Assembly (NCBI RefSeq): GCF_900635155.1
Contig: NZ_LR134002.1
Location: forward strand, 1,240,001-1,304,000
Direction: 5' to 3'
DNA: 64,000 nt
From: Streptococcus sanguinis
GTDB taxonomy: Bacteria; Bacillota; Bacilli; Lactobacillales; Streptococcaceae
The position numbers and the translations under genes were made by a program. Below the pieces are notes generated by a model. The model was not told where the DNA came from. It did not search any database and saw only the letters and a program-made list of their open reading frames with translations. Positions 9,864 to 19,363 of the stretch are shown in pieces (position 1 is the first letter of the stretch; each line of letters starts with the position of its first letter).

Positions 9864-10238
9864 TTAAAACTCCAAATTAATGCCTGGCAAATCTAGAGCA
9901 ATTTCTGTCACTTCATAAGTCAAGCGGTTGAGCATGGTCAGGCAAGGCCGAGCCAGCTCTTCTACTTCATCGTGGTCAAATTCACTCGGTTCCTCAATAA
10001 GACGACCGTGAATGTGGTTGGCTTGCGAAATAGTTCCGCTAATAACAAAATTCTCAAAAACAATCATAAAAGTCAAAATCACAATCAATGAAGTTGTGTG
10101 GGCTTCGACGTCTCTTTTGACCAATTGGAAATTCACATCAACCTTGGTTTCAGGTGTGCCATTTTCTTTTTCCCATTCAAAATTTCGGGCGTCAAAATGG
10201 TACTGACTAACAAATTCTTTTTCGCGCTGTATATTCAT
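9864..10238 (-). CDS. DUF1149 family protein
   Basis: A small acidic soluble protein of 124 residues starting [16 protein letters not shown]. The ATG at 10238 was chosen because AGGAGA lies about 7 bases upstream; a longer in-frame start at 10271 would lie inside the promoter. DUF1149 proteins have a SecB-like fold by family knowledge, but their role is not established to me. It is the first gene of a tight run with degV, dapB, cca and the ABC-F gene. Confidence 0.8.
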   Translation of the reverse strand: MNIQREKEFVSQYHFDARNFEWEKENGTPETKVDVNFQLVKRDVEAHTTSLIVILTFMIVFENFVISGTISQANHIHGRLIEEPSEFDHDEVEELARPCLTMLNRLTYEVTEIALDLPGINLEF

Positions 10239-10269
10239 TTTTATTCTCCTAAAAATATGCGATAGGCCC

Positions 10270-10275
10270 ATTATA
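10270..10275 (-). promoter_or_regulatory. promoter of the DUF1149-degV-dapB-cca operon
   Basis: Minus-strand TGGTATAAT is a consensus extended -10, about 32 bases before the DUF1149 start. The -35 is poor. Confidence 0.6.
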
Positions 10276-10325
10276 CCATATATCGAGCGAAGTTTCCATG
10301 CTAAAATTTACAGGCCAGAAAACAC

Positions 10326-10358
10326 AAAAAAGAATCTCACTGACAAGCGAGATTCTTT
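10326..10358 (-). terminator. fruA rho-independent terminator
   Basis: Perfect 10-base arms AAAGAATCTC (10329-10338) and GAGATTCTTT (10349-10358), followed by T-rich sequence on the minus strand. It closes the fruRKA operon. Confidence 0.88.
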
Positions 10359-10363
10359 AAATA

Positions 10364-12325
10364 TTATTTTTTAAGTGGTTTGCGCAGGTAACCAAAGATA
10401 ATACCGCTGACTACTGCACCAATCAATACATATACCAAGTAAAGGATTGGATTGTTTGTCAAACCGATAACGAAGATTCCTCCGTGAGGAGCCATGAGCT
10501 TGATACCTGACAATCCTACAAGAGCACCTGTTAGAGCTGAACCTACGATAAAGCTTGGAATAGCACGGGCTGGGTCAGCAGCTCCAAAAGGAATCGCTCC
10601 TTCTGTGATGAAAGATAGTCCCATAACGATGTTTGTCAAACCTGAATCACGTTCTTCTTCAGTAAATTTATGTTTGAACAAAAGAGTTGCAATAAATACT
10701 GCCAAAGGCGGAACCATACCAGCTGCCATAACTGCTGCCATAACAGGTGAACCACCAGTTGAAACAGTGCTTGCCAGTGTACTAGTACCAAATACGTAAG
10801 CAGCCTTATTAACCGGCCCACCCATATCGACAGCCATCATACCACCGACTAAGAGACCGAGGAGGACCGCAGAGCTTCCGCTCAGACTTGCCAAGAAATC
10901 GTTCAGGGCTGTATTGATTGCTGACATTGGAATATTCACCGCCAACATCACAAATCCAGTCACAAGAACACCCAGAAGAGGCAAGAGCAAGATTGAACGG
11001 ATACCTTCAAGTGAGCGAGGCAGACCTGCAAGAAGCTTGCGAAGAAGTAAGATAACACCACCGGCTAAGAATCCTCCTACCAAAGCACCAAGGAAACCTG
11101 ATGATACACCAACTAAATCAAGAGTTTTCTGACCGCCTTCAGCATAGGCAACACCGCCAAATGATGCACCGCTGCTCGCAATTGCGCCAGCTACGAAACC
11201 AGAAACCAGACCTGGCTTTTCAGCGATTGAGTATGCGATATAACCAGCTAATACTGGCAACATGAAGCCAAAGGCTGCTCCACCAATTGCTTTAAACTGA
11301 GCTGCAATCTCATGGTAACTTCCTAGATTAGAAAGCTGATCTTTTGGCACACCCAAAATCTGATCCAGCAAGAATGCAATGGCAATCATAATACCGCCAC
11401 CAATAACGAATGGCAACATTTGGGAAACACCGCTCATCAAGTGCTTGTAGAAAGCACCACCCAGGCTAAGCTTTTCATTACTAGACTCTGTCGTACCGCC
11501 ACCATTGGCAGCCTTGTAAATCTCAGCATTTCCAGAAAGAGCCAGATTGATGAGTTCTTCTGTCTTACGAATACCATCTGCAACTGGACGATTGATCAAC
11601 GGCTTGCCGTCGAAGCGATTCATCTCTACTGCCTTATCTGCCGCGATGATAACAGCTTTTGCATTTTTAATATCTTCTGCTGTAAGTTTATTTCCGACAC
11701 CGCTGGCACCGTTAGTTTCAACCTTGATACCAACACCCATTTCAGCAGCGACCTTCTGCAAGGCCTCTTGAGCCATGTAGGTATGCGCAATCCCTGTTGT
11801 ACATGCTGTTACAGCTACAAGGAAGTCTCCGCCTTCATTGGCAGGTTCAACGACAGCAGGCTCTTCTGCTTTTTCCGAAGCTTGGTTAAAGAGCTCAATC
11901 ACCTGATCAGGCGAAGTCACTTGGCGCAATTTATCCGCAAAACCATCCTTCATCAGGTATTGAGACAATTCAGCTAAGGCAGCCAAGTGAGTATCGTTAG
12001 CACCTTCTGGAGCTGCAATCATGAAGAAAAGGTCAGTTGGCTGGCCATCCAAACTTTCATAATCTACGCCTTTATTTGACTTGGCAAAAAGAACCGTTGC
12101 TTCTTTCACTGCGCTATTTTTGCTGTGGGGCATAGCAATTCCGTCACCCAAGCCTGTAGAAGTCAAGGCTTCACGAGCCAAAATCCCTTCTTTGAAAGTC
12201 TCAAAGTCCGTCACATAGCCATGATCAACTAGGCTTTGAGTCATTTCTTCGATAACGGCTTTTTTCTCTGTTGCCTGCAAGTCTAGCAACATGACATCTT
12301 TTCTTAGTAAGTCTTGAATTTTCAT
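10364..12325 (-). CDS. fruA: PTS fructose transporter subunit EIIABC
   Basis: Imports fructose as fructose-1-phosphate. The 653-residue fusion has an EIIA domain with phospho-His67 in MPHSKN. An EIIB domain follows, with phospho-Cys175 in TACTTGIAHTYMA. The membrane EIIC domain spans about residue 290 to the end, with many hydrophobic segments and the conserved block DMGGPVNKAA. The ATG overlaps the fruK stop by four bases. It is the third gene of fruR-fruK-fruA, the classic layout in which the product is phosphorylated by FruK. Confidence 0.96.
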   Translation of the reverse strand: MKIQDLLRKDVMLLDLQATEKKAVIEEMTQSLVDHGYVTDFETFKEGILAREALTSTGLGDGIAMPHSKNSAVKEATVLFAKSNKGVDYESLDGQPTDLFFMIAAPEGANDTHLAALAELSQYLMKDGFADKLRQVTSPDQVIELFNQASEKAEEPAVVEPANEGGDFLVAVTACTTGIAHTYMAQEALQKVAAEMGVGIKVETNGASGVGNKLTAEDIKNAKAVIIAADKAVEMNRFDGKPLINRPVADGIRKTEELINLALSGNAEIYKAANGGGTTESSNEKLSLGGAFYKHLMSGVSQMLPFVIGGGIMIAIAFLLDQILGVPKDQLSNLGSYHEIAAQFKAIGGAAFGFMLPVLAGYIAYSIAEKPGLVSGFVAGAIASSGASFGGVAYAEGGQKTLDLVGVSSGFLGALVGGFLAGGVILLLRKLLAGLPRSLEGIRSILLLPLLGVLVTGFVMLAVNIPMSAINTALNDFLASLSGSSAVLLGLLVGGMMAVDMGGPVNKAAYVFGTSTLASTVSTGGSPVMAAVMAAGMVPPLAVFIATLLFKHKFTEEERDSGLTNIVMGLSFITEGAIPFGAADPARAIPSFIVGSALTGALVGLSGIKLMAPHGGIFVIGLTNNPILYLVYVLIGAVVSGIIFGYLRKPLKK

Positions 12326-13233
12326 ATTTTTTCTACCTCTACTTTTTCATAGATTTCTTTTATGTACTCAGCTGTTGCCAAATCATCTGAGAAGGTGGTT
12401 GCTGTTCCGCAGGCCACTCCCCATTTGAAGGCTTGAATAACATCGCCAGAGCGGACAAACTCTCCGGTAAATCCAGCCACCATGGAGTCGCCAGCACCTA
12501 CAGAATTTTTCACGTTGCCCTTGATAGGTTTAGCGAAGTAGGCACCATCTTGAGTTACTAGCAAGGCACCGTCGCCAGCCATGGAAATAATCACATGTTG
12601 GGCACCCTTGTTTAAGATTTGACGGGCATAACTCTCAATCTGATCCAAGCTTTCAAGCTTGACTCCAAAAATATCACCTAGTTCGTGATTGTTAGGTTTG
12701 ACTAAGAGAGGTTCAAACTCTAAAGAATCCAGCAGCGTCTGTCCTTCAAAGTCGCAGACGACTTGTGCTCCTGTCTTTCTGGTCAGACCAATCAACCTCT
12801 TGTAGACAACATTTCCTAAATTTTTAGGACTGCTGCCAGCGAAGACTACTGTATCTTCTGAAGTCAGAGAAGAAAGAAATGACTCCAGCTCTTCTAGTTT
12901 CTGACTGGAAATTTCTGGACCTGGTCCGTTAATTTCTGTCTCAGCATCTGCTTTAATTTTGACATTGATACGAGTATCCTGCTCAACCTCTATAAAATGG
13001 CTGGAAATCCCTTCCTCTTTCAGTGTATCTGTGATGAACTTGCCAGTAAAACCACCGATAAAGCCAGTCGCTGTATTCTCAATACCTAGACGTTTGAGAA
13101 CTCGGCTAACATTGATTCCTTTTCCGCCAGCGAATTTGTCGTCACTGTCCATCCGATTGACGCTTCCTATAAGGACCTTGTCCAGACGGACAATATAGTC
13201 GATGGAAGGGTTTAGTGTGACAGTATAAATCAT
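12322..13233 (-). CDS. fruK: 1-phosphofructokinase
   Basis: Converts fructose-1-phosphate to fructose-1,6-bisphosphate with ATP. The 303-residue PfkB-family protein has the N-terminal substrate block TLNPSIDYIV, the glycine-rich GGKGINVSRVLKRLG at about 37-51, and the C-terminal anion-hole and catalytic motif GAGDSMVAGF near 250. It overlaps fruR upstream and fruA downstream by four bases each, so the three are translationally coupled. Confidence 0.95.
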   Translation of the reverse strand: MIYTVTLNPSIDYIVRLDKVLIGSVNRMDSDDKFAGGKGINVSRVLKRLGIENTATGFIGGFTGKFITDTLKEEGISSHFIEVEQDTRINVKIKADAETEINGPGPEISSQKLEELESFLSSLTSEDTVVFAGSSPKNLGNVVYKRLIGLTRKTGAQVVCDFEGQTLLDSLEFEPLLVKPNNHELGDIFGVKLESLDQIESYARQILNKGAQHVIISMAGDGALLVTQDGAYFAKPIKGNVKNSVGAGDSMVAGFTGEFVRSGDVIQAFKWGVACGTATTFSDDLATAEYIKEIYEKVEVEKI

Positions 13234-13973
13234 ACTTCAATCACCTCCGTTTTTTCTTTGAGCGCTTGAATCACTTCAGATTCATTTTGATTAGTAATAA
13301 TGCTTGCTTTGGCAAGAGGAGCGACCTTTACAAAGGACGTCTGTCCTAGTTTAGAAAGATCAGCCAAGACATAAGTCTTCTTAGCATTCTCTAAAATCGC
13401 TCTTTTGACAGCTCCTTCCTCCATATCTGGAGTGGTAAAGAAGCCATCATCAATGCCATTCATTCCAATAAAGGCCTTATCGAAATTCAACTGACCGATT
13501 TGATTTAGGGCAACACCGCCAATGCTGGCATCCGTTGAGCGCTTGACCTTTCCGCCGATAATGACTGTCGGGATATTGCGCTCTACCAACTTGGTTGCAT
13601 GGTGAATGGAGTTGGTGACAACTGTCACTCTTGGATCATGCAGCTCATTGACTAAAAGCTCATTGGTTGTCCCCGCATCAATAAAAATCACATCATGCTC
13701 TTGAATCAAGCTTGCTGCCATTTTCGAAATAGCTGTCTTTTCTTGAATGCTTTTGATAGATTTTTCCTGATTACTCTCCTCTTCTTGCAGAAAATGAAGG
13801 CTTTCGGCTCCACCATGAACTCGTCGCAGCTTATGCTCGCTCTCCAATTCATCCAAATCTCTTCTGATAGTTGATTCTGAAGTGTTTAAAGCATGTACTA
13901 GATAGTCTAAAGAAACAAATTTTTCTCTTATGACTGTCTCTAGAATAACTTGCTTTCTTTCCGACTTCAGCAT
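13230..13973 (-). CDS. fruR: DeoR family fructose operon repressor
   Basis: A 247-residue regulator with an N-terminal DeoR winged helix (about 1-57; NTSESTIRRDLDEL is the recognition helix). The sugar-phosphate-sensing domain contains VIFIDAGTTNELL and SIGGVALNQIGQLNFDKAFIG. The likely inducer is fructose-1-phosphate (family knowledge). It is first in the fruRKA operon. Its own promoter carries a palindrome and a pair of 11-base direct repeats that are good operator candidates, so autoregulation is likely. Confidence 0.92.
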   Translation of the reverse strand: MLKSERKQVILETVIREKFVSLDYLVHALNTSESTIRRDLDELESEHKLRRVHGGAESLHFLQEEESNQEKSIKSIQEKTAISKMAASLIQEHDVIFIDAGTTNELLVNELHDPRVTVVTNSIHHATKLVERNIPTVIIGGKVKRSTDASIGGVALNQIGQLNFDKAFIGMNGIDDGFFTTPDMEEGAVKRAILENAKKTYVLADLSKLGQTSFVKVAPLAKASIITNQNESEVIQALKEKTEVIEV

Positions 13974-13989
13974 AAAGTACCTCCTTTGG

Positions 13990-14066
13990 AATCGTTTACG
14001 ATTATTATTATACCTCTTTATTTTTCAATGTCAAGCATTTTCTATCAAAATCTTTCATTTTCTATC
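13990..14066 (-). promoter_or_regulatory. fruRKA promoter with operator-like palindrome and direct repeats
   Basis: On the minus strand TTGACA (14029-14034), a 16-base spacer and TATAAT (14007-14012) form a near-consensus promoter. A palindrome AATCGT-TT-ACGATT lies at 13990-14003, at or just after the start point. Upstream of the -35 the 11-mer CATTTTCTATC (plus strand) occurs at 14036-14046 and 14056-14066, exactly 20 bases apart. These are candidate FruR sites. Confidence 0.8.
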
Positions 14067-14078
14067 TTTTTACCGAAC

Positions 14079-14105
14079 AAAAAAGAGCTGGACTATGTCC
14101 GACTC
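14079..14105 (-). terminator. terminator of the hemW operon (after the CPBP gene)
   Basis: Arms 14085-14093 and 14097-14105 pair with one mismatch and one G-U, followed by six T on the minus strand. Confidence 0.75.
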
Positions 14106-14142
14106 CTTTCATATCATTGCATAACTGCCAAATAAAAGACAA

Positions 14143-15126
14143 TTAGCTATTATTGATCAACGATACAATATAGGCTGCCATAACAGGCAGAAAGGTTCCA
14201 AGAAAAGTAAACACAACCAGAACCCAGAACCAGACTGATTTAAAAGCCTGTCGGTAGGTCCCTGGGAGCGAACGATTGGCATCAATGTATTCCTTAAATT
14301 TTGGCCACTTCAAGATTAAAAGCAAAAGAAATACTGTGCTGCCAGCGATTAATAGACCGTAAAAAAAGATGTTAACGATAGGCTCTGGAGCTTTTTTTGA
14401 AAGAAAAGCTATACCTTCTGCTATGACAAAGTTATTGAGAGCATGAAAAATGATAGACCAGATAATCGAATACTCAAAAGCGATATAGCCAAAGCCTAAA
14501 CCAATCAAACTAGCAAAATAAAACTGATAAAGATTTTCGTGAAAAAGACCAAACAAAATCGCAGTCAGAAGAATGGCAAAAATTTTTCCATGCTTCTCCA
14601 ACGCTCGCAATCCAGCACCTCTGAAAATAATTTCCTCCGTAACTGGAGCCATCAAGGATGAATAAATCAGCATGGTCAGTGTTTCAGAACCGCCGCCTCC
14701 TGATTCCATACTAGAAAGATCTAGATTGAAGAGTTGCATGATAGCCTGCATGATCTGATTGACAACAGCTGTAAACATTTGGGCGAATAAAAGGAAGCAA
14801 ATCATATAAAAGAAAACTTTAGGAGTCATCTTCCGCCCCTTGCGACGAAGGTCGTATTTAAAGAGCTGCTTTCCTCGAGACACCGTGAAAGTAAGCACAC
14901 CGAGACAGGAAGCTAGAATATAGGCTCCACCATCTTTTTCAATAAATTTAGTGAGAACTTCCTGTGTCTTTTGAATATCCATACCTTGCCCAGGCATGAT
15001 AACGAAAAAAGCCACAAATGCATAAATGAAAACAGAACCAAGCATAACCCATAAATAAGTAAAGCAGGTCGCTGAAAATCGTCCTAGATCTTTTTTAGGA
15101 TTTAAAGGTTCGGGTATATAATACAT
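14143..15126 (-). CDS. CPBP family intramembrane glutamic endopeptidase
   Basis: A 327-residue polytopic membrane protein with about eight hydrophobic segments. It has the CPBP (Abi/CAAX protease-like) motifs: EEIIFRG with Glu164-Glu165 and Arg169, then GLFHEN near 200 and FHALNN near 240, whose histidines bind metal in the family. Possible roles include bacteriocin self-immunity or membrane-protein processing; no bacteriocin gene is nearby. It is the last gene of the hemW-led run, 13 bases after the TIGR01906-like gene. Confidence 0.85.
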   Translation of the reverse strand: MYYIPEPLNPKKDLGRFSATCFTYLWVMLGSVFIYAFVAFFVIMPGQGMDIQKTQEVLTKFIEKDGGAYILASCLGVLTFTVSRGKQLFKYDLRRKGRKMTPKVFFYMICFLLFAQMFTAVVNQIMQAIMQLFNLDLSSMESGGGGSETLTMLIYSSLMAPVTEEIIFRGAGLRALEKHGKIFAILLTAILFGLFHENLYQFYFASLIGLGFGYIAFEYSIIWSIIFHALNNFVIAEGIAFLSKKAPEPIVNIFFYGLLIAGSTVFLLLLILKWPKFKEYIDANRSLPGTYRQAFKSVWFWVLVVFTFLGTFLPVMAAYIVSLINNS

Positions 15127-15139
15127 AAAATCTCCTATA

Positions 15140-15769
15140 TTAAATTTTCTCTTTCCCCTTTCTGCTCAGAAAATACAAGGTCAAAAAGATTCCCTCATAA
15201 AGCAAAGCAAAAAGAATAAAGGCGTGCATGAAAAATTCTTCGGGTAGAATCCAAATGACTGGATCCTTGGCCGGGTCAAACATCCAAGTATTGTCTCCGG
15301 CAAAGAGAACTTGATGAAAGAGTGTGAAAAAACTGTTAAAGCCAATCAGAAAGGCCAGTCCAGCAAAGACAAGTGGCAAGATACTCATCACTAGAAAAGC
15401 CCGTCTGTAGAGGCCTAAAAATCCCTTTTTGACCACTTTTTTGACAAAGAAGATCAAAGCCGGCAAAGTAACTAGAAAAATAGCTTGCGCCAAGTGAAAA
15501 AGATACTTGACCGCCTGAAAATGATGCAGCCCAGCTGAAGACGAGCGAAAATCCGGCATTGCCAGCTTCTGACTAAAAGGATTGGTCAGATAATTCATCA
15601 AAATATTAAAATTATACTGGATGGTCTCAGCTTTCAAATACACCTTATCCGGTAAGTTGAAATAAGAAATCTCCATCGGGTATAAGAGCCAAGCCAGATA
15701 AATGGTTAACAAAATAGCTGTTGCCAGCAAGCACAAGACGCTGGCTGAAAATCTCAACTTATCACGCAT
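15140..15769 (-). CDS. TIGR01906 family integral membrane protein
   Basis: A 209-residue protein with an N-terminal membrane segment (about 10-32) and three more hydrophobic segments towards the C-terminus (about 93-110, 120-145, 175-200). The pattern and genome position match the TIGR01906 membrane family that sits next to the HAD phosphatase gene in streptococci (recall). Function unknown. Its start overlaps the HAD gene stop by eight bases. Confidence 0.75.
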   Translation of the reverse strand: MRDKLRFSASVLCLLATAILLTIYLAWLLYPMEISYFNLPDKVYLKAETIQYNFNILMNYLTNPFSQKLAMPDFRSSSAGLHHFQAVKYLFHLAQAIFLVTLPALIFFVKKVVKKGFLGLYRRAFLVMSILPLVFAGLAFLIGFNSFFTLFHQVLFAGDNTWMFDPAKDPVIWILPEEFFMHAFILFALLYEGIFLTLYFLSRKGKEKI

Positions 15770-16532
15770 CGAAGTCCCACTCCGCTAGACTGGACAAGAC
15801 ATGTGTCGGTTGGATCGGCAGATTAGGCACCTCTTCTGGCAGGGTAAATCCTGTCGTGACTAAGAGGGTCGGAATCCCATTATCAATTCCTGCTCGAATA
15901 TCTGTCAGATAGTTATCACCTACCATGACCACTTCTTCACGCGCCAGTCCTAGATGCTCTATCGCTTTTTCCATGATAATAGCATTAGGCTTGCCGATAA
16001 AGGTCGGCTGAACACGAGTGGCTGCTTCCAAGAGGGCGTTGATAGCACCCGCTCCCGGCTGCAGACCGCGCTCCGTCGGAATATTGAGATCAGGATTGGT
16101 ACCGATAAAGTGAGCACCCTTTTGAATAGCCAGAGTCGCTATTGTCAGCTTCTCATAATCCACTTCCCAGTCCAGGCCCACTACTATATAGTCAGGATTT
16201 TCTGTATCCTCTATATATCCAGCTTCTTCAATGGCATGTTTAAGTCCGACATCTCCGATAACGTAGACTTTCTTGCCCAGATTTTTCTCCTCCATATAGT
16301 CAATGGTAGCTAAAGTAGCTGTGTAAATAGTCTCTAGTGGCGTCTCAATATTGAAATTTTCAGCCAGCATGGTCTGCACTGCTTCTGGCGTGCGTGTGGT
16401 ATTATTGGTCACGAAAAGATAGGGAATCTTGCGCTTCTGCAGCTCATGTACAAAAGTTTCACCAGCCGGAATCCTGCTCTTCCCCTTATAAATCGTCCCG
16501 TCTAAATCAATCAAATATCCTTTATAAGTCAT
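15762..16532 (-). CDS. HAD superfamily phosphatase, TIGR01457/NagD-like
   Basis: A 256-residue HAD hydrolase of the NagD type. The nucleophile motif is [10 protein letters not shown] at 9-18, motif II is [10 protein letters not shown], and the C-terminal motif IV is [13 protein letters not shown] near 208-220. A large C2-type cap lies between. A sugar-phosphate or nucleotide monophosphate substrate is likely, but not specified by sequence. The ATG overlaps the thioesterase stop (ATGA). Confidence 0.88.
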   Translation of the reverse strand: MTYKGYLIDLDGTIYKGKSRIPAGETFVHELQKRKIPYLFVTNNTTRTPEAVQTMLAENFNIETPLETIYTATLATIDYMEEKNLGKKVYVIGDVGLKHAIEEAGYIEDTENPDYIVVGLDWEVDYEKLTIATLAIQKGAHFIGTNPDLNIPTERGLQPGAGAINALLEAATRVQPTFIGKPNAIIMEKAIEHLGLAREEVVMVGDNYLTDIRAGIDNGIPTLLVTTGFTLPEEVPNLPIQPTHVLSSLAEWDFDA

Positions 16533-17284
16533 TTCTGCTCTTCCTCATTCTCATGTTTAAACTCTTGCCAGGTAACCAAAGCTTGGGCATTGACTTCGCC
16601 GTCACTGGAAATCTGGTGATTGCTCTGCAGACCTTCTAGGTCGTAGCTAGAAGCAATCATGCCACCTGGTCGAACTTCCTTGACATACTTTAGATGGACC
16701 TTCTTAGGAATATGCTTCGTAAGGAAGTCTGCCCCCATAACCTCGAAAATCCAGTCCAAATACTTGCTATTATTGACATGTCCGTTCATATCCAAGTCGT
16801 AAAAGCGCACATGGTAGTCCTTGCTGACAGGATTCTCCAAAGCTGGATACTTAGGACCGCGCAGTAATTTCTTGGAAAAGTCAGACTGGTATGGTGCTAC
16901 AATCTCCGGATCAACGGCACGAACCTTGCGGCTATCCCGATCCATAAGAACAAAGGTTGCCATCATCTGGATAATGGCTTGACCCGCTTCATCAAAAATC
17001 GTGAAGCGACGGTAGCAAAAGAGCCGATTGTAGGTTAAAGCTTCTGTTTCAATGGTAATTTCTTCTTCAAATCGTGGCAGACGTGTCACATCAATATCAT
17101 AGTCCGTGATAATCCAGACTAGGTTATACTGCTCCAGCATATCCTTGTCACTGACGCCAAGCTCGATCGACTGCATCCCCGATACCTGCAAGGATAGCAA
17201 GATGACATCCGGCAGCTTGATATGGCCATTCATATCTGCCATATCAAAAGGAATTTTCATTTTCATTTGATAAGTTAAGCCCAT
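16529..17284 (-). CDS. acyl-ACP thioesterase (FatA/FatB-like)
   Basis: A 251-residue double hot-dog protein that hydrolyses acyl-ACP to free fatty acid. The N-terminal half contains [14 protein letters not shown], and the second half has the conserved [18 protein letters not shown], carrying the catalytic asparagine-histidine block of bacterial acyl-ACP thioesterases. The start at 17284 has a GGAG site six bases upstream, which overlaps the end of hemW. It is second in the hemW run. Confidence 0.88.
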   Translation of the reverse strand: MGLTYQMKMKIPFDMADMNGHIKLPDVILLSLQVSGMQSIELGVSDKDMLEQYNLVWIITDYDIDVTRLPRFEEEITIETEALTYNRLFCYRRFTIFDEAGQAIIQMMATFVLMDRDSRKVRAVDPEIVAPYQSDFSKKLLRGPKYPALENPVSKDYHVRFYDLDMNGHVNNSKYLDWIFEVMGADFLTKHIPKKVHLKYVKEVRPGGMIASSYDLEGLQSNHQISSDGEVNAQALVTWQEFKHENEEEQK

Positions 17285-17287
17285 GAT

Positions 17288-18418
17288 TTACTCCAATATA
17301 AATTTCTCAGCAACCGTATCGCCCAAAAAGAGGCCTTGTTTGGTCATGCGCACGATATCTCTATCTGGCACTAGCAAGCCCTGCTCAGTCAGATCAGACA
17401 CAACAGCTCCATACTGGCCTTCAAAGGAAATACCGAATTTTTCCTCAAAACATTTTTTGGAAACGCCAGATTTCTTGCGCAGTCCTAGAAACATCTCTTC
17501 TTCCATCTTTTCTTTCAGCGTCAGCACTTCTTCCTGTACACGGGTATTGCCCGCTTCCACCGCCTGCAGATAATGACGAATAGGCCCGTGGTTTTTATAG
17601 CGAACACCATCGACATAGCCAGACGCTCCCGCTCCAATACCATAATATTCCGCATTGTCCCAGTACATGAGGTTGTGACGGCTCTCAAAGCCTGGCTTGG
17701 AAAAGTTTGAAATCTCATAATGCTCAAAGCCGGCCTTTTCCAGCTCAGCTATAATGTAGTCAAACATCTCCGCTTCCAAATCTTCCTTGGGCAGAGGCAG
17801 TTTGCCTCGCCGCATCCGATTCATGAAGACCGTATGGTTTTCCAAAATCAAGCTGTACAAACTCATGTGGGGAATGTCTAGGGCAATAGCCTTGGCTACG
17901 TTGATTTTCACATCTTCCATGGTCTGCTTGGGCAGGGCATAAATCAGATCAATCGAGATATTGCCAAAACCCGCTTTTTTGAGATTGGCAATATTCTCAT
18001 AGATGTCCTTTTCCGAGTGACTGCGGCCAATTTGTTTAAGCGTGCGGTCATTGAAAGTCTGTACGCCCAGCGAAACCCGATTGACAGGTGAGTCTTTGAG
18101 TACAGCAATCTTCTCCTGGTCCAAGTCCCCAGGATTGGCTTCAATGGTCAGCTCTTCTAGATATGACAAATCAAGCTTATCCGTCAGCTTTTCCAACAAA
18201 AAAGCTAATTGAGGCGCTGATAAAGCCGTCGGAGTCCCACCACCGATATAGAGGGTACGGAGCTTTTTGATGTCGTAGGAATCATACTCCTCAATCAAAT
18301 GCTCCAGATAAGAATCCACCGGCTGATTTTTAATAAAAACCTTGGAAAAATCGCAGTAATAACAAATCTGAGTACAAAAAGGAATGTGCACATAAGCAGA
18401 AGTCGGTTTGGTTTGCAT
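17288..18418 (-). CDS. hemW: radical SAM protein HemW (heme chaperone-like)
   Basis: A 376-residue radical SAM protein of the oxygen-independent coproporphyrinogen oxidase-like family. The cluster ligands are Cys15, Cys19 and Cys22 in CTQICYYC, preceded by YVHIPF. IGGGTPTAL and the HemN C-terminal domain follow. Family members act as heme chaperones. No heme biosynthesis genes are in the window and streptococci generally lack the pathway, so its role here is open. The ATG lies only 7 bases from a TATAAT -10 and has no Shine-Dalgarno sequence, which suggests a leaderless transcript. Confidence 0.9.
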   Translation of the reverse strand: MQTKPTSAYVHIPFCTQICYYCDFSKVFIKNQPVDSYLEHLIEEYDSYDIKKLRTLYIGGGTPTALSAPQLAFLLEKLTDKLDLSYLEELTIEANPGDLDQEKIAVLKDSPVNRVSLGVQTFNDRTLKQIGRSHSEKDIYENIANLKKAGFGNISIDLIYALPKQTMEDVKINVAKAIALDIPHMSLYSLILENHTVFMNRMRRGKLPLPKEDLEAEMFDYIIAELEKAGFEHYEISNFSKPGFESRHNLMYWDNAEYYGIGAGASGYVDGVRYKNHGPIRHYLQAVEAGNTRVQEEVLTLKEKMEEEMFLGLRKKSGVSKKCFEEKFGISFEGQYGAVVSDLTEQGLLVPDRDIVRMTKQGLFLGDTVAEKFILE

Positions 18419-18425
18419 AGTACTT

Positions 18426-18431
18426 ATTATA
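18426..18431 (-). promoter_or_regulatory. hemW promoter, probably leaderless
   Basis: Minus-strand TGGTATAAT then AAGTACT then the hemW ATG. Transcription would start at or within a base or two of the start codon. Confidence 0.6.
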
Positions 18432-18472
18432 CCACAGTTTTAAAGAGAGGACTTATTTGATTATCAAACAAA

Positions 18473-18527
18473 GAAAAAAAGAGTGAGCCTGCAAAGACAA
18501 AAATTGTCCTCGCAAGTCACACTCTTT
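18473..18527 (-). terminator. proBAC operon terminator
   Basis: Outer arms AAAGAGTG (18478-18485) and CACTCTTT (18520-18527) with partly paired interior, followed by a run of seven T on the minus strand. Confidence 0.75.
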
Positions 18528-18556
18528 CTTATAATCTAAAAAATTGAAGTTCTAAA

Positions 18557-19363
18557 TCACTTCTTCCCCAACTCCTGCGTCCTCTTGTAGGCAGCTTGAA
18601 CGGCATCCATGACCGTTCCTCGAAAAGCATTTTCTTCCAGACTAGCTACCCCGGCGATGGTCGAACCAGCCGGACTGCAGACCTGGTCTTTGAGTTGAGC
18701 CGGATGTTGACCACTGACCTGACTTAGTTTGGCAGCGCCTAAGAGAGTTTGATTGGCCAGTTCAAGCGATATGTCGCGACTGAGTCCTGCTCGGACACCA
18801 GCGTCCGCTAAGGCCTCTATAAATAGATAGACGAAAGCTGGTCCACAGCCGGCAAGTGCCGTGGCAGCATCCAGCTGTTTTTCCTCTAGTTTGACTAAAA
18901 GGCCAGCCGAAGACAGAAGCTCACGCAACAAGTCTTCGTCCGTTTGATTCGCCTGGTGAGATAAGCTATAGGTAATAACACCCTCACCTACGGCTACCGG
19001 TGTATTAGGCATAATCCGAATCCAACGATGGTGGCTAGGTGTCAATTTTTCTAATATTTCCAAGCTCAGACCAGCAGCCATCGAAACCATCAGAAGAGAC
19101 TCCCGTTTTTCAAGAATTTCCTGATATTCAGCCAGCAAGTCAGCAAATTGAGCTGGTTTGATACCCAGAAAAATCACCTCTGCTCGCGAAAAAACTTCTG
19201 CATTACTGACCGGCTGACCACCAACTTCTGCAGCAATCTTTTCAGCCTTGTCACGACTGCGATTAGCCAGGAATAATTCGCTTCTATATCTTTCATCTTG
19301 GGCAACTAGGCGGGCTAAACTGCCGCCCATATTTCCCAGACCGATAAATCCAATTTTCATCAT
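18557..19363 (-). CDS. proC: pyrroline-5-carboxylate reductase
   Basis: Last step of proline synthesis, reducing pyrroline-5-carboxylate with NAD(P)H. The protein is about 268 residues with the Rossmann motif GFIGLGNMGGS near the N-terminus. The C-terminal family signature DQVCSPAGSTIAG is near 230-242. There are two adjacent ATG codons (19363 and 19360), and the first overlaps the proA stop (TAATG). It is the third gene of proB-proA-proC. Confidence 0.95.
   Translation of the reverse strand: MMKIGFIGLGNMGGSLARLVAQDERYRSELFLANRSRDKAEKIAAEVGGQPVSNAEVFSRAEVIFLGIKPAQFADLLAEYQEILEKRESLLMVSMAAGLSLEILEKLTPSHHRWIRIMPNTPVAVGEGVITYSLSHQANQTDEDLLRELLSSAGLLVKLEEKQLDAATALAGCGPAFVYLFIEALADAGVRAGLSRDISLELANQTLLGAAKLSQVSGQHPAQLKDQVCSPAGSTIAGVASLEENAFRGTVMDAVQAAYKRTQELGKK

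Noticed and set aside
11420..11977. 185-codon plus-strand frame opposite fruA
   Set aside because: It lies fully inside the EIIAB-coding region, has no family-like sequence and no promoter.
13985..14005. fruR palindrome as a CcpA cre site
   Set aside because: AATCGTTTACGATT lacks the TG and CA ends required by the cre consensus; a FruR operator fits better.
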